Source of the DNA: Maribellus maritimus
GTDB taxonomy: Bacteria > Bacteroidota > Bacteroidia > Bacteroidales > Prolixibacteraceae
Assembly: GCF_022267315.1 (NCBI RefSeq)
Contig: NZ_JAIKLE010000004.1
Location: forward strand, 229,371 to 293,370
DNA length: 64,000 nucleotides
Reading direction: 5' to 3'
This document shows, in pieces, positions 62,897-64,000 of this stretch (its first letter is position 1; every line of letters begins with the position of its first letter). A program made the translations under genes and the position numbers. The notes under the pieces were generated by a model. That model was not told the DNA's origin. It was given only the letters and a program-made list of their open reading frames with translations, and did not search any database.

Positions 62897-63230
62897 CTAA
62901 CTTATGCCGTCCGGATTCCAAACTCCGCTGGCGGCAATTTCTTTGGCAAATTCTGAAAAATCAATTGGTTTCTATCCCGGAATTTTCTCAATGTCATCAT
63001 AAAGAATATCGTTGCCTTTTGCATCAAGAACTTCACTGAAAAGATAATTGATAAGCCAAACATAATCAGCAGGGATACCAGCTTCTTTCATCATTTTGGT
63101 ATAAGCACCTCATGAGATGGGAGTGTAAATTGAATGTTCCTTCCCGTGGTAGCAGATATTTCCTTTCAACACCTTAAAAGTTAACAATCGTGGCCCGGTA
63201 AGTTTATATATTTGGCCGTTATGTTTGTCA
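62897..63230 (-). pseudogene. Remnant of an NmrA-like NAD(P)H-binding reductase
   Basis: Leftward frame. GQIYKLTGPRLLTF, then YTPIS, a stop, AYTKMMKEAGIPADYVWLIN, YLFSEVLDAKGNDILYDDI, another stop and PIDFSEFAKEIAASGVWN. This is the C-terminal third of an NmrA-type reductase, broken by two in-frame stops. The N-terminal Rossmann part is missing. The reading runs directly out of the AraC remnant, so a deletion has joined the two genes near 63225. Confidence 0.75.
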
Positions 63231-63871
63231 TTTAGCCCGATTTGTTTTGAAAGTTCAGACAACGAAAGCGGAGTGTCGAGATTTTTAGCGAGGTTTTTTT
63301 GGCCATTTGTAACTTCTCCCACTCATCTTTTGGAATGGTTTCCTCTAACAGCATTGTAGCTGTCCCAAAAAGTGGGCCAGCAATAACGTCATCTGGCTTC
63401 TGAAGAACATCATTTTAGCTTTTTCTTCGTATTGCGAACAAAACACTTGGCCAACCACCTACTGCATTTCATGCGTCGTGAAAAAATAGAGGCCTTTCAC
63501 ATAATGGTCAGCTGGAAAACCAACTGGTTTTCTGCATTTCGCCAAATAACTCACCTTCCTGATTTGGCAACTTATCAATGTTTATAATATTGGTGGCAAT
63601 TACAATACACTCCAAAGGTTTTGATTCCGAAACATGATGGATAAATTCAATTTTTTCGTCGGCATAAAACGAAAGTGCCAAGCCTTTTGTATGGTTAAAT
63701 TCCTTTTGCTTATGGCCATGTCTCATGGTGAGATCAATATTGCCCGAACCGTAAAGAGCAACTGCGATAATAGGCTCATCAAAAAAAACATGAATCAACC
63801 GTTAGATTTTCTGAACTAGCTATTTCTGTGAGAATAGTAAAATCATTAATGTCTATTATTTCCCTTATCAT
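63225..63871 (-). pseudogene. Broken AraC-family regulator
   Basis: It starts at the ATG at 63871 (MIREIIDINDFTILTEIASS). A frameshift in the eight-A run at 63781-63788 leads into FFDEPIIAVALYGSGNIDL and ALSFYADEKIEFIHHVSESK, an AraC-type N-terminal domain. After GEMQ the message changes frame again (PADHYVKGLYFFTTHEMQ, stop, VFCSQYEEKAKMMFFRSQMT). It returns with ETIPKDEWEKLQMAK and ends in NLAKNLDTPLSLSELSKQIGL, the first AraC HTH helices. The last part is lost at the deletion joint. At least three frameshifts and one stop are present. Confidence 0.8.
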
Positions 63872-63950
63872 AATTTACTTGTCAATTTGTTGAGCTAATG
63901 GCAATTAATACCAATTTGAGTATATAGTGTCGCTGTATTATCTTTGAAGC

Positions 63951-64000
63951 ATGGGAAGACAAAGCAAATTCAATATAAAAGAGGATTTAAAAGAACTTGA
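63951..64000 (+). mobile_element. Start of a probable transposase gene, cut by the window edge
   Basis: An ATG at 63951 opens MGRQSKFNIKEDLKEL, which continues past the window. It resembles N-termini of IS630/helix-turn-helix transposases of Bacteroidota, but 16 residues cannot settle it. No terminal inverted repeat could be confirmed in the 79 bases before it. Its place beside a decayed region supports a mobile element. Confidence 0.4.

Noticed and set aside
1..64000. CRISPR array, rRNA or tRNA genes
   Set aside because: No regular direct repeats, cloverleaf or rRNA-like stretch was seen while reading the intergenic regions; an automated search could still find a tRNA missed by eye.

Overview
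The window looks like chromosomal DNA of an AT-rich, largely anaerobic or fermentative member of the Bacteroidota. The signs are a type IX secretion (T9SS) C-terminal sorting domain, a TonB-dependent receptor paired with a DUF4249 lipoprotein, DUF4386 and DUF4260 proteins, TAnnTTTG promoter boxes, few clear Shine-Dalgarno sites, a K+-dependent membrane pyrophosphatase and a trimeric [FeFe]-hydrogenase. A marine or sediment Marinilabiliales-like order would fit, but that is inference.

Layout. 1-10 kb: the end of an outer-membrane barrel protein, a secreted metzincin protease, hppA, a dihydroorotate-dehydrogenase-like enzyme that lacks the catalytic Cys, an orphan tail-collar protein, a Crp/Fnr regulator, a lone receiver protein, and a gene-poor stretch holding a strong branched inverted-repeat structure (9827-9950). 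10.3-22.3 kb: a hydrogen-metabolism island. A PAS protein and a SpoIIE/PP2C phosphatase point left. To the right lie DRTGG, RsbT-like ATPase, an atypical [FeFe]-hydrogenase-like sensor (HydS), a second DRTGG protein, a DHFR-like enzyme, a PHP protein, a second ATPase, and then the NAD-linked, probably electron-bifurcating hydrogenase HydB/HydA/HydC with an HndB-like subunit. It ends in a strong terminator. 22.4-29.6 kb: MOSC protein, TerB-DnaJ protein, coaE, a YbbR protein, then an H-NOX gas sensor translationally coupled to a large hybrid kinase.

29.9-52.4 kb: a surface-polysaccharide region. UDP-glucose dehydrogenase and UDP-glucuronate decarboxylase supply UDP-GlcA and UDP-xylose. They are followed by a response regulator/kinase, an acyltransferase and a T9SS beta-helix protein. 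A long leftward operon then runs from a receiver protein and an initiating sugar transferase through a TolC-like protein, a Wzc-like co-polymerase, Wzx, Wzy, a PRTase-HAD fusion and five glycosyltransferases. No Wza-type export gene is present. The Wzc cytoplasmic domain looks catalytically dead, and the sugar transferase carries a degenerate receiver domain with Glu at the phospho-acceptor position.

52.5-64 kb: leftward housekeeping and accessory genes (HAD phosphatase, alpha/beta hydrolase, ketopantoate reductase, serine hydrolase, two DUF4386 proteins, TonB receptor/DUF4249 pair, DUF4260, zinc-type oxidoreductase). The right edge is decaying: an AraC-type regulator and an NmrA-like reductase have been fused by a deletion and broken by frameshifts and stops, directly beside the start of what looks like a transposase.

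The best candidate for an under-described system is the 11-22 kb H2-sensing module, in which the phosphatase-linked sensory hydrogenase is split into separate proteins across a divergent promoter next to its probable target hydrogenase.
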